Source of the DNA: DASXRA01 sp036506155
Lineage (GTDB): Bacteria; Actinomycetota; Actinomycetes; Mycobacteriales; Jatrophihabitantaceae
Direction: 5' to 3'
NCBI GenBank assembly: GCA_036506155.1
Contig: DASXSF010000121.1
Location: 53,183 to 117,182, forward strand
Length of the DNA: 64,000 bases
The notes below the pieces were generated by a model. It was not told the origin of the DNA. It made no database searches and worked only from the letters and a program-made list of their open reading frames with translations. A program made the position numbers and the translations under genes. The first letter of the stretch is position 1. Each line of letters opens with the position of its first letter. Positions 42,055 to 49,688 of this stretch are shown in pieces.

Positions 42055-42390
42055 CTACACGCCTCGGTACGTCGAGTACGCGTACGGGCTCAGCAGCAGC
42101 GGCACGTGGTGCTTCGCCGCGGCATCCCGCACCCGGAACGTGACGAGCACCTCGGGGTAGAACGTCTCGACGTCAAGGTAGTTCTCGACGTCGAACCGCA
42201 GCCGGTACACGCCGGGTTCGATGTCGCCGGCGAAGTCGGTCACCCAGCCGTCGCCGTCCGTCACCCCGGCTGCGAGCAATGTGCCGTCCGCCCGTTCCAG
42301 CCGGACGCCGATACCGTGGGCCGGTGTACCGCGGATTGCGTCAAGCACGTGCGTCGAGATGCTCACTCGGGAGTCCTCCGCCAGGCTCAT
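42055..42390 (-). CDS. uraH: 5-hydroxyisourate hydrolase (transthyretin-related)
   Basis: A 111-residue transthyretin-related enzyme converting 5-hydroxyisourate to OHCU in urate breakdown. The N-terminal SISTHVLDAIRGTPAHGIG with the catalytic His, the central strand YRLRFDVENYLDVETFYPEV and the final YAYSTYRG are family hallmarks. The last residue is Val where the family usually has Ser (YRGS); the catalytic residues are upstream of that. The start could be at MSLAEDS or slightly downstream GTG. The downstream genes of the pathway (OHCU decarboxylase, allantoinase) are not in this window. Confidence 0.92.
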   Translation of the reverse strand: MSLAEDSRVSISTHVLDAIRGTPAHGIGVRLERADGTLLAAGVTDGDGWVTDFAGDIEPGVYRLRFDVENYLDVETFYPEVLVTFRVRDAAAKHHVPLLLSPYAYSTYRGV

Positions 42391-42807
42391 CGAATCGGCC
42401 AGCGCGCCACAGTATCCCGACATAGAGAGGGGAAGAAGCCCGACGGGGCCTCTTCCCCTCTCGGCGTCGGGACGTCGGGGGGGTACGTCCTCACGCCGTG
42501 CCGCAGAGCCATGCTTCCGGCTGCCAAGGATTGTTTAGGGAATCGACGGGTGATCGGAAGGGAAGGTGCTTGCAGCTAGGTGCGCGGCAGCAAGCTGCGG
42601 AGCAGAACTGGTCATACCTCCCCATCGACTGACGGCGGCGGATGAGCAGTGTCAAATGATCGTCACTGTGCGCGGTGGTTGCCTCAGGTATGTCGCCACT
42701 CGCCCGCAGCGGGCGGATGTCGTAGGCCGACCAGGTTGCGGCTGCGACCGGGGGTGCGGCACGGTCATCTCGTCACGTACCGCGGCTGAAAGCGAGGAGT
42801 GCATCAC
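42391..42807. other. intergenic region upstream of uraH and aceB
   Basis: A 417-base region between divergent uraH and malate synthase. It contains a strong hairpin near its left end (listed separately) and otherwise no reading frame that I support. The right end has the ribosome-binding site GAGGAG before the aceB ATG. The 330 bases between presumably hold promoters for aceB; I cannot identify an operator. Confidence 0.5.
42425..42462. terminator. strong 12-base hairpin in the uraH/aceB upstream region
   Basis: GAGAGGGGAAGA (42425-42436) and TCTTCCCCTCTC (42451-42462) form perfect arms around a 14-base loop. It is 35 bases upstream of the uraH start, thus in its leader or promoter and not after a gene end. 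It may terminate an unseen short transcript, or act as an attenuator or leader structure. Confidence 0.6.
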
Positions 42808-44430
42808 ATGAGCCGCGATGAGCGCTCGCGCGAACCCGCGCAGGACACATGGGACGGCTCGCAGGATGCGCCGCTTGGCGGCGCGGCCGAGAGACATCAC
42901 CTGCGGATCGGCAACATCGCCGTGTCCGGGCCAGCCGTCGAGCGATCCGGCGAAGTCCTGACAGGTGACGCGCTGGAGTTCGTCGCTCTGCTGCACCGCC
43001 GCTTCGCCGCGACCCGGGACGAGCTGCTCGCTCGCCGGGCGCAGCCACGCTTCGAGTTCCTGCCGGAGACCAAGACGATCCGCGATGCTGACTGGCAGGT
43101 CGCACCGGCGCCGATCGACCTCATCGATCGCCGGGTCGAGATCACCGGGCCCACCGAGCGCAAGATGATGATCAACGCGCTGAATTCAGGGGCCCGGGTG
43201 TGGCTCGCCGACCTCGAGGACGCGAACACGCCCCACTGGCGCAATGTGGTCGAGGGCCAAGTCAACCTGATCGACGCAATCCGTCGTACCGCATCGTTCA
43301 CGAGTCCCGAGGGACGCCGCTACGAGCTGGCCGAGCGCACCGCGACGATCGTGGTGCGGCCCCGCGGTTGGCACCTGCCGGAACGGCACATCACCGTCGA
43401 CGGGCATCCCGCAGTCGGGGCGCTGGTCGACTTCGGACTGCACTTCTTCCACAACGCGCACGCACTGCTGGAACGGGGCACCGGCCCTTACTATTACCTG
43501 CCCAAAATCGAGCACCATCTCGAAGCCAGGCTGTGGAACGACGTGTTTGTCGCAGCCCAGGACGCGCTCTCCATACCGCTCGGTACGGTGCGGGCCACGG
43601 TACTCATCGAGACGATCCCCGCCGCGTTCCAGATGGAGGAGATCCTCTACGAGCTGCGCTCGCACGCCTCTGGTCTCAATGCCGGCCGCTGGGACTACCT
43701 GTTCAGCATCATCAAGTACTTCCGCGAGGCCGGTCCGTCATACGTCCTACCGGATCGGGCGGCTGTCACCATGACCGCACCGTTCATGCGTGCATATACC
43801 GAGCTGCTAGTCCGGACCTGCCACCGCCGGGGCGCCTTCGCGATGGGCGGCATGGCGGCGTTCATCCCGTCGCGGCGCGATCCGCAGGTGAACCAGCGCG
43901 CGCTGGCCAAGGTGCGCGAGGACAAGCTGCGCGAGGCGGGCGACGGCTTCGACGGATCGTGGGTTGCCCACCCCGACCTCGTCCCGATATGTCAAGAGGT
44001 GTTCGACGGCGTGCTCGGCGGGCGTCCCAACCAGGTGGACCGGCTGCGCGAGGACGTAACGCCCAACGCCGCCGCGCTGGTCGACCTGTCCGGGGTGGGC
44101 GGCGCTGTGACCGCTGCGGGGCTGCGCACCGACGTGAGCGTCGGCGTGCGTTACCTGGAGTCGTGGCTGGCCGGCAACGGCGCGGCAGCCATCGACAATC
44201 TCATGGAGGACGCGGCCACGGCCGAGATCAGCCGTTCGCAAGTGTGGCAGTGGACGCATGCGGGCGTCCGGTTGGCCGACACCGGTGAGCTCGTGACCGC
44301 CGAGTTGGTGCGCTCGCTGCTGGACGAACTCGGCTTCGACGGCCCGGCACGCGACCTGTTCGAGCAGGTGGCACTGGCCGACGAATTCGCGACGTTCCTG
44401 ACCCTGCCGGCGTACGAGCTGATCGACTGA
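42808..44430 (+). CDS. aceB: malate synthase A
   Basis: Glyoxylate-cycle enzyme of 540 residues condensing glyoxylate with acetyl-CoA to malate. The A-type motifs are visible: VWLADLEDANTPHWRNVVEG, YYLPKIEHHLEARLWNDVF, VLIETIPAAFQMEEILYEL, GRWDYLFSIIKYF and the C-terminal NLMEDAATAEISRSQVWQW with the catalytic Asp. ATG 42808 has a ribosome-binding site GAGGAG upstream. Isocitrate lyase is not nearby. Its neighbours on the left are DUF1028 and hydroxyisourate hydrolase, whose products would also lead to glyoxylate, so it may consume ureide carbon. Confidence 0.96.
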   Translation: MSRDERSREPAQDTWDGSQDAPLGGAAERHHLRIGNIAVSGPAVERSGEVLTGDALEFVALLHRRFAATRDELLARRAQPRFEFLPETKTIRDADWQVAPAPIDLIDRRVEITGPTERKMMINALNSGARVWLADLEDANTPHWRNVVEGQVNLIDAIRRTASFTSPEGRRYELAERTATIVVRPRGWHLPERHITVDGHPAVGALVDFGLHFFHNAHALLERGTGPYYYLPKIEHHLEARLWNDVFVAAQDALSIPLGTVRATVLIETIPAAFQMEEILYELRSHASGLNAGRWDYLFSIIKYFREAGPSYVLPDRAAVTMTAPFMRAYTELLVRTCHRRGAFAMGGMAAFIPSRRDPQVNQRALAKVREDKLREAGDGFDGSWVAHPDLVPICQEVFDGVLGGRPNQVDRLREDVTPNAAALVDLSGVGGAVTAAGLRTDVSVGVRYLESWLAGNGAAAIDNLMEDAATAEISRSQVWQWTHAGVRLADTGELVTAELVRSLLDELGFDGPARDLFEQVALADEFATFLTLPAYELID

Positions 44431-44439
44431 CGAGTACAG

Positions 44440-45096
44440 CTATACGCCGGTGAAGGCGTTCGCGCGCAGCGATTCGACGCCGGCTCCCAGCTCGGCGACC
44501 TGCGCAGGGTCGGTCGACAGGCCGCAACGCACCAGCCAATTCGCCAGCAGGCGGTGGCCGCACTGGGTCAGCACGGACTCGGGGTGGAACTGCACCCCGT
44601 CGATCGGCAGCTCGGTATGGCGCACGGCCATCACCACCCCGGACGCGGTTCGCCCGTTCACGACCATCTGCGGTGGCAGCCCCGTCTCGTCCACAGCCAG
44701 CGAGTGGTAACGCGTCGCGGTGAACGGCTCCGGCATGCCGGCCAGCACACCGGTGCGGTCGTGGTGGACCTCGCTGGTCTTGCCGTGCAACAGTTCCGGC
44801 GCGCGCACGATCGATGCCCCGAATGCAGCACCAATCGCCTGGTGGCCGAGGCACACGCCGAGTAACGGTAGCTGCCGCTGCGCGCACGCGGAGACGATCG
44901 GCATGCTGTTGCCCGCCTCCTGCGGGGTACCGGGTCCCGGCGAAATCAGCACACCCTGCACGTCCAGGGCGTCGAGCTCGTACGGTTGCACGGCGTCATT
45001 GCGGCGCACCTCGACGGATGCCCCGAGCTGGGCCAGGTACTGAACCAGGTTGTAGACGAAGCTGTCGTAGTTGTCGACAACCAAGATCCGCGTCAT
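44440..45096 (-). CDS. trpG: anthranilate/aminodeoxychorismate synthase amidotransferase component
   Basis: Class I glutamine amidotransferase of 218 residues that supplies ammonia to TrpE or PabB. The start TRILVVDNYDSFVYNLVQYL, the nucleophile cysteine in LLGVCLGHQAIG (near residue 82), and the catalytic His/Glu in VQFHPESVLTQ are standard. The gene could serve folate, tryptophan, or both; in mycobacteria the corresponding gene (Rv0013) is called trpG and lies between DUF881 and pknB. Here the conserved neighbours on the upstream side are kept, but pknB is replaced by malate synthase. The start overlaps the small membrane gene stop as ATGA. Confidence 0.93.
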   Translation of the reverse strand: MTRILVVDNYDSFVYNLVQYLAQLGASVEVRRNDAVQPYELDALDVQGVLISPGPGTPQEAGNSMPIVSACAQRQLPLLGVCLGHQAIGAAFGASIVRAPELLHGKTSEVHHDRTGVLAGMPEPFTATRYHSLAVDETGLPPQMVVNGRTASGVVMAVRHTELPIDGVQFHPESVLTQCGHRLLANWLVRCGLSTDPAQVAELGAGVESLRANAFTGV

Positions 45097-45251
45097 TGGT
45101 TCACCGTGACCTTGTTGATCGGCAGCTTGGGCTCCAGCCACGGGAAGATCACGAACAGCAGCAGCGCACTGACCGCCGCGACGAGCAGGACGACCTGGAG
45201 GACCTTCCAGCTGAGGTTGCCCGGCAGATGGCGCCAGATCCACACGTACAT
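45093..45251 (-). CDS. small single-helix membrane protein in the sortase-trpG operon
   Basis: A 52-residue protein, too short for most gene callers but convincing. It opens MYVWIWRHLPGN, then has a membrane helix (KVLQVVLLVAAVSALLLFVI) and the segment FPWLEPKLPINKVTVNQ. Codon use is like the neighbours. It abuts the class E sortase end without a gap and its TGA overlaps the trpG start as ATGA, so translational coupling is likely. I recall an equivalent short gene between the sortase and trpG genes of other actinobacteria. The function is unknown; a link to sortase or cell-division proteins is a guess. Confidence 0.8.
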   Translation of the reverse strand: MYVWIWRHLPGNLSWKVLQVVLLVAAVSALLLFVIFPWLEPKLPINKVTVNQ

Positions 45252-46208
45252 CTAGAGGGTCCCTCCGACGAGTTCCTTCGGCAGTTGCGTCCCCACGCGC
45301 GGCACTACCCTGGACAGTGCGGAGAAGATGATCATGCGCTGGTTGGCAGTGAACTTCGGTTGGCACGTCGTCATCGTCATCATTTTCTCGGTGGGCGTCG
45401 TGCCCGGTTGATCGGGCACCGGCGCGATGACGGCGACGTCGCTCGGGCTCACGATCTCGCGACCGGGGATGCCGTCCGCGCCGGTGTTGTTGAGATCGCC
45501 GGTCTGCACGTTGCCCTTGACGCGGTAGATGTACCACTCGCTCTTTGTCTCGATGACGACCGCGTCACCGGGACGGAGGTGGTCGAGGTTCAGGAACGGC
45601 TCGCCCTTGCCGACGCGGTGCCCCGCCACGGCGAAGTTGCCGACCTGGCCGGGCAGCGCCGTGTCCACGTAGTGGCCCGGGCCGCGCTCCAACGATGCGT
45701 CGTCGGTGCCCTGGACGATGGTGAAGTGGTAATCGGTGCCGAGCCGCGGAATGTACAGATTGGCGATGCCGATACCGGTCGGGATGGTGCCCTGCTTGCC
45801 GTTGGGCAGCGTGAGCTTGCCGGGAGCGAGCGGATCGGTGCCTTCGGCCCATTCCTTCTCGAGCTGCTTGTGCACCTTCACCTGCTCCTCGTGGGCGAAG
45901 ATGTTCGTCACCCACAGCTCGTAGACGACGAACAGCAAGATGACGACGCCAGCGGTGATCAACGTCTGGCCGGTACCCCGTAACCCGAGCCGAATCCAGT
46001 CCGCCCGGGTCATCTGCGAGCCGGAACCGAGGTGGCGGCCGGCGGTGCGCACGGCCGCGTGTTCCTCGAGCGGTTGGTCGTCCTCGATCGGCCGCCCGTC
46101 CTCGGGCGGCTGCGCGTCCTCGATCGGCCGCTCGTCCTCGACCGTCACTGACTCACCTTGCTCGTCAGGGACGTCATTCTCGCTCGTTTTAGGAACCCGC
46201 CTTTGCAT
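45252..46208 (-). CDS. class E sortase
   Basis: A 318-residue actinobacterial sortase. An acidic cytoplasmic N-terminus with repeated DERPIED/DGRPIED/DDQPLE phrases precedes a membrane helix (LITAGVVILLFVVYELW). The catalytic domain has LPNGKQGTIPTGIGIANLYI, the histidine in FAVAGHRVGKGEPF, and the cysteine in MMTMTTCQPKFTANQRM with the arginine just after. Class E sortases attach LAXTG-type proteins to the wall. The start could be later, since the acidic stretch is variable; the first 20 bases overlap the DUF881 end. No pilin or substrate gene is nearby. Confidence 0.92.
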   Translation of the reverse strand: MQRRVPKTSENDVPDEQGESVTVEDERPIEDAQPPEDGRPIEDDQPLEEHAAVRTAGRHLGSGSQMTRADWIRLGLRGTGQTLITAGVVILLFVVYELWVTNIFAHEEQVKVHKQLEKEWAEGTDPLAPGKLTLPNGKQGTIPTGIGIANLYIPRLGTDYHFTIVQGTDDASLERGPGHYVDTALPGQVGNFAVAGHRVGKGEPFLNLDHLRPGDAVVIETKSEWYIYRVKGNVQTGDLNNTGADGIPGREIVSPSDVAVIAPVPDQPGTTPTEKMMTMTTCQPKFTANQRMIIFSALSRVVPRVGTQLPKELVGGTL

Positions 46209-46935
46209 ATGTCTGGTTGATGGGCCCGTCGTAGGCCGGCAGCAACACCGAATCCTGCGCCTCGACCGTATATCCGAGGCCGTAGTAGCTCGCAGCCTGT
46301 TTGAAAAGTGTGACGCCGGGAGCGTGATCGAGCGAATCCTGCATCTGCCGTGCCGGCCCGATGGCGAGGACCGGGAAGGGCGGTGAGAAAACCCGGCCGT
46401 TCAGCAGCAGCGTGTTGCCCACACAGCGCACCGCGCTCGTGGCGATGATCCGCTGCCCGGCGACGGTCATGGCCTCGGCGCCACCTGCCCACAGCGCGTT
46501 CACCACCGATTGCAGGTCGGACTGGTGCACGACGAGCTGGTTCAGGTCGACGCCCGGGTCGGTCGGCACGGTATGGGCGTCGTCGAGGACGACGAGCAGC
46601 CCTGGACCATGCACAGCGGTCAGCCCGGCCGGCGCCCGCAGCGGTTTCGCCCGGGCCTGCGCAGCCGCGACTGCGGTGTTGTCAAGACCGGCACGGTCCG
46701 TTGCGGCGGACACCTGCCGCTGGAGCGCGGCGAGCCGGTCCGAGCCGACGGCGACCTTCTGCTCGGCAGCACGAACCAGCCCGGCCAGATTGGCCGATTC
46801 GGGCGATCGCAGCTCGGTACCCCGCGACACATGCGCGCTGGTGGCGAAGAGCAGGCCGGCGCCCGCGCACACGAGCGGCACGAGCCAGCGCCAGCGTGAC
46901 GACGTCGGCAGGCGCGTCCAGCCTGGCAGTCGCAC
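46189..46935 (-). CDS. DUF881 membrane protein
   Basis: A 248-residue protein with one N-terminal membrane helix (RWLVPLVCAGAGLLFATSA) and an extracytoplasmic DUF881 domain. The domain is recognised by GPGLLVVLDDAHTVPTDPGV, LNQLVVHQSDLQSVVNALWA and GGAEAMTVAGQRI. A coiled-coil segment (residues about 46-95) precedes it. DUF881 genes lie in cell-division clusters in actinobacteria (Rv0012). The function is unknown. Its 3' end overlaps the sortase start by 20 bases. It is divergent from crgA. Confidence 0.92.
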   Translation of the reverse strand: MRLPGWTRLPTSSRWRWLVPLVCAGAGLLFATSAHVSRGTELRSPESANLAGLVRAAEQKVAVGSDRLAALQRQVSAATDRAGLDNTAVAAAQARAKPLRAPAGLTAVHGPGLLVVLDDAHTVPTDPGVDLNQLVVHQSDLQSVVNALWAGGAEAMTVAGQRIIATSAVRCVGNTLLLNGRVFSPPFPVLAIGPARQMQDSLDHAPGVTLFKQAASYYGLGYTVEAQDSVLLPAYDGPINQTYAKAGS

Positions 46936-47100
46936 GCGAGGACCTTCCCGTCATGTCGGCACCCGAGCCGTGCGGCGGCCCAGGTCAGCCGACTACGCTA
47001 GCGGCACGTCGCCGCGAGCGCGCGGCGCACCCAGCGCAAGACGCCGGCCACGACGCAGGCCGCGCCGAAGGCGCGGAGTGGTTCGCACGATGCGTCAGGA

Positions 47101-47382
47101 GTGACAGTGCCCAAGTCGAAAGTCCGTAAGAAGAGCGATTACGCGCCTCGGCCGCAGGCGTCGTCGACGTCGCTGTCGCCGGCCGGCAAGGGACTGGCAC
47201 CCAGCCCGAGCTGGTATCCGATAGTCATGGTCGTCGTGTTGCTGGTCGGCCTGGCCTGGATCGCCGTGTATTACATCGCCGGCGACAAAGTGCCCGTCAT
47301 ACAGGACATCGGCGCGTGGAACTTCGCCGTCGCGTTCGGGATCATGATGATCGGCCTCGTCATGGCTGTGCGCTGGCGCTGA
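47101..47382 (+). CDS. crgA: cell-division protein CrgA
   Basis: A 93-residue membrane protein with a basic N-terminus (KSKVRKKSDYAPR) and two helices (WYPIVMVVVLLVGLAWIAVY; AVAFGIMMIGLVMAVRWR). This is the CrgA pattern. In Mycobacterium and Streptomyces it acts in septum formation, contacting FtsZ, FtsI and FtsQ, and regulates sporulation septation. The GTG start at 47101 is used. Neighbours (DUF881, trpG, PH protein, rhomboid, ppiA) match the conserved near-origin block. Confidence 0.95.
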   Translation: MTVPKSKVRKKSDYAPRPQASSTSLSPAGKGLAPSPSWYPIVMVVVLLVGLAWIAVYYIAGDKVPVIQDIGAWNFAVAFGIMMIGLVMAVRWR

Positions 47383-47458
47383 CCGGCAGCGTCACAACCC
47401 GCACTCACCTGCCTCTACTTACATGCCTGTAGTTCAATCCCCACCTGGGGAAAACCCT

Positions 47459-47881
47459 GTGGACAATCCGACTCGGGTACCGACGTGCCGCTTCGGCCCG
47501 GACCGCCGCCTCAGCGCTCTGTGCGCCGTACTCGCGCTGGTAAGCATCGCGATCGCGGTGTTGTCGGCCGACGCCGCCGGCCGGATCCTGGCGGCCATCG
47601 CCGCGGCGCTGCTCGCCGGCTATGCGATCACCGATCTGGCATTCTGGCCGCGACTGGTTGCCAGCGGCAGCGGCCTCACCATCCGCACGCCGACCACGCG
47701 CGCCAGCCTGCCGTGGGCGGACGTGCACGACGTCCGAGTCGACGAGCGTTCCCACCTCGGCCTGATGAGCCGGACGTTAGAGATCGACGCCGGTGCGCTC
47801 CTCGTGGTATTCAGCAGGCGCACGCTCGGCGACGACCCGCGCACTGTCGCCGAGCTGCTCGAAGCGTTTCGGCGGCGTTAG
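47459..47881 (+). CDS. PH-domain membrane protein (Rv0010c-like)
   Basis: A 140-residue protein with two hydrophobic helices near the N-terminus (ALCAVLALVSIAIAVLSADA; ILAAIAAALLAGYAITDLAF), then a small bacterial PH-type beta domain (SGSGLTIRTPTTRASLPW; DVHDVRVDERSHL). The C-terminal helix reads TVAELLEAFRR. GTG 47459 is preferred over ATG 47423 because the first helix begins soon after. Related to the mycobacterial Rv0010c family next to crgA. The stop overlaps the convergent HTH gene by 4 bases. Confidence 0.8.
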   Translation: MDNPTRVPTCRFGPDRRLSALCAVLALVSIAIAVLSADAAGRILAAIAAALLAGYAITDLAFWPRLVASGSGLTIRTPTTRASLPWADVHDVRVDERSHLGLMSRTLEIDAGALLVVFSRRTLGDDPRTVAELLEAFRRR

Positions 47882-48093
47882 CGGACGGTGTTGCGACGGC
47901 GGCCACCGCGGCCACGGAATTCGACACCGGCATCGATGAGCAGCCGGCGTACCCGTCCGATGCTGTAGCCGGTTTCGGCACAGATCTGTCGGATGCTCTT
48001 CCCGGCCTGGTACTCGGTGAGGAGACGCTTCCCGAGCTTGTCTCGTTCAGCGCCTGAGACCCGGTGTCCCTTCGCAAGAGCCGGCACACGCAT
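47878..48093 (-). CDS. small helix-turn-helix protein, conserved in actinobacteria
   Basis: A 71-residue DNA-binding protein. It opens MRVPALAKGHRVSGAERDKL, then carries SIRQICAETGYSIGRVRRLL, a clear helix-turn-helix, and a basic tail GRGGRRRNTVR that could bind the minor groove. I recognise it as the short HTH protein common across actinobacteria (SIREL-type helix), whose targets are not known. It lies downstream of the methyltransferase gene on the same strand with a 33-base gap, so they may share a transcript. Confidence 0.82.
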   Translation of the reverse strand: MRVPALAKGHRVSGAERDKLGKRLLTEYQAGKSIRQICAETGYSIGRVRRLLIDAGVEFRGRGGRRRNTVR

Positions 48094-48126
48094 GCGCAAG
48101 ATCCTGGCACCGGTGACAAGGCTTGC

Positions 48127-48759
48127 CTAGGAGTAGCCGCGGTGGCGTCGGCCTCGTGGCAAGACGCCGGGCGGCGCCTCGAGGCCCCAGGCATGCCAGC
48201 CGGTCCGCGGGTAACGCGCGAATAGCTCGAGATACGGGCCGGGGCTGCACGACTCGACAATTGCGTAGAGCTCGTCCGGCTTGCGGGAATGCTCGCGCTT
48301 GCGGGTGGCGAGCAGGTTTACCTGCCGACGGCCTGCCTCCCGGGTGCGCAGCCTGCCACGTACCCCGAAGAGAATCGGCTCCGTGACGTTCCTGAAGTAG
48401 AAGCCGACCCCGCGCCCGTCGCTACCCCCGTCTTTGCGCACCTTGTGCCAGACGAGCATGGACTTGTAGACGAATCCCCACGCGCTCAGGACCTGCAGCC
48501 CGTCGCTGACCAGCGCGTTGGGAACCCACAGATACAGATGGGCGGTGTCCGCCAGCACGGTCGCGACCGGGATGTCAGAAATCTCGTCGGTCCGCAGCGT
48601 GTCATAGCGATCGAGCCGACGATGTTCCGGCGCCACCTTTCCGGTGCGGTTCGTGAATCTCCACGGCGGGTCAGCCAGCACCGTGCGAAAGCCGCCAGGG
48701 ACCACTGGCAGCGGCGCGGGCGGGAACGATTCGACGACCCCGCTGCCCGGGCCAGTCAA
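48127..48759 (-). CDS. MT-A70-family adenine methyltransferase (orphan)
   Basis: A 210-residue SAM-dependent enzyme of the MT-A70 family. The catalytic motif DPPWRF sits at residues 30-35 in FRTVLADPPW. Other segments are DTAHLYLWVPNALVSDGLQV, VYKSMLVWHKVRKDG and KPDELYAIVESCSPGPYLEL. In bacteria members modify adenine N6 in DNA; some are phage- or element-borne. No restriction endonuclease is adjacent, so it is an orphan. The start is TTG 48759, preceded by a strong GAGAGGAG ribosome-binding site 4 bases away, whereas the next in-frame candidates lack one. It starts 12 bases after the rhomboid gene's end. Confidence 0.9.
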   Translation of the reverse strand: MTGPGSGVVESFPPAPLPVVPGGFRTVLADPPWRFTNRTGKVAPEHRRLDRYDTLRTDEISDIPVATVLADTAHLYLWVPNALVSDGLQVLSAWGFVYKSMLVWHKVRKDGGSDGRGVGFYFRNVTEPILFGVRGRLRTREAGRRQVNLLATRKREHSRKPDELYAIVESCSPGPYLELFARYPRTGWHAWGLEAPPGVLPRGRRHRGYS

Positions 48760-48770
48760 CGCGGCTCCTC

Positions 48771-49688
48771 TCAGGCGATGACCGCGGTACGCCAGGCAAT
48801 GCCGACGAGCAACACCACAAGCACGCCGCAGAGGCCGGCCACCTGGATCATCGCGGGCAGCCGGCGCCGGTCCCACGGCAGCCCCGCGATTGCCAGCGTC
48901 GCCAGGCCCCCGGCGATGAAACCGCCGATGTGCCCGAGCTTCGAGACGCCGGGCACGCTGAACGTGAACGCGAAGTTCAGCACGATCGTGCCGACCAGCC
49001 ACTGCGGCTGGAGTTGCAGCTCGCGCACCAGCAGCAGCGCGGCCGCGAACAGCCCGTAGATGGCGCCCGACGCTCCGGCCACCGCGACGTAGCGCGAGTC
49101 GAACGCGTACACCACGACGGACGAGCCGAGCGCCGCCAGGAGATAGACCGCGGCGAAGCGCCACATGCCGAGCAGCCGCTCCAGCGCGGGACCGATCAGG
49201 ATCAGGGCCAGCATGTTCATCGTGATGTGCAGCAGCCCGTAGTGCAGGAACGCCGCGGTGATGAGCCGTCCGAACTGGTGGAAGTGGCCGACCTTGTACG
49301 GCACGAGCACCCAGGACTGGAACAGGTGGCTGGTGTGGTTCTGGTTCCAGCCGCGCACCGAGCCGACGGCAGTCGCGATGTAGACGAGGACGTTCAGCGC
49401 GACGAGCGCAGTCGTGACGTAGGAGTGCTGTGGGCGCAGCGAGGCGCCGACGACGGTGCGCGGGGTGCGCTGACTGGCCTGTCCCAGCTTCACGTCGTCC
49501 GGGCACTGGAAGCCGACGGATGCGGGGCGCATGCATTCGGGACAGATCGGCCGGTTGCACCGCACGCAGCGCACACCCGTCTCGCGCATCGGATGCCGGT
49601 AGCAGCGCGGCAGCGGCTGCGACGCCGGGCTGCCGGCGTCGTCGCCGCGCTCACCGTTGGGCACGGCTGCACTGCGCGTATCGGACAT
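48771..49688 (-). CDS. rhomboid-family intramembrane serine protease
   Basis: A 305-residue protein. An N-terminal cysteine-rich segment (CYRHPMRETGVRCVRCN; CPECMRPASVGFQCPDD) looks like a zinc-binding B-box-type motif, followed by six or seven membrane helices. Catalytic Ser is in AVAGASGAIYG and His in GHIGGFIAGGLA, with the loop residues HYGLLHITMNML. It cleaves membrane proteins within the bilayer. The ATG overlaps the ppiA stop (TAATG). Rhomboid next to ppiA is a conserved actinobacterial pair. Confidence 0.95.
   Translation of the reverse strand: MSDTRSAAVPNGERGDDAGSPASQPLPRCYRHPMRETGVRCVRCNRPICPECMRPASVGFQCPDDVKLGQASQRTPRTVVGASLRPQHSYVTTALVALNVLVYIATAVGSVRGWNQNHTSHLFQSWVLVPYKVGHFHQFGRLITAAFLHYGLLHITMNMLALILIGPALERLLGMWRFAAVYLLAALGSSVVVYAFDSRYVAVAGASGAIYGLFAAALLLVRELQLQPQWLVGTIVLNFAFTFSVPGVSKLGHIGGFIAGGLATLAIAGLPWDRRRLPAMIQVAGLCGVLVVLLVGIAWRTAVIA

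Noticed and set aside
42425..42807. Riboswitch upstream of aceB
   Set aside because: Only one simple stem is visible, with no aptamer pattern that I can match, and it is far from the aceB start.
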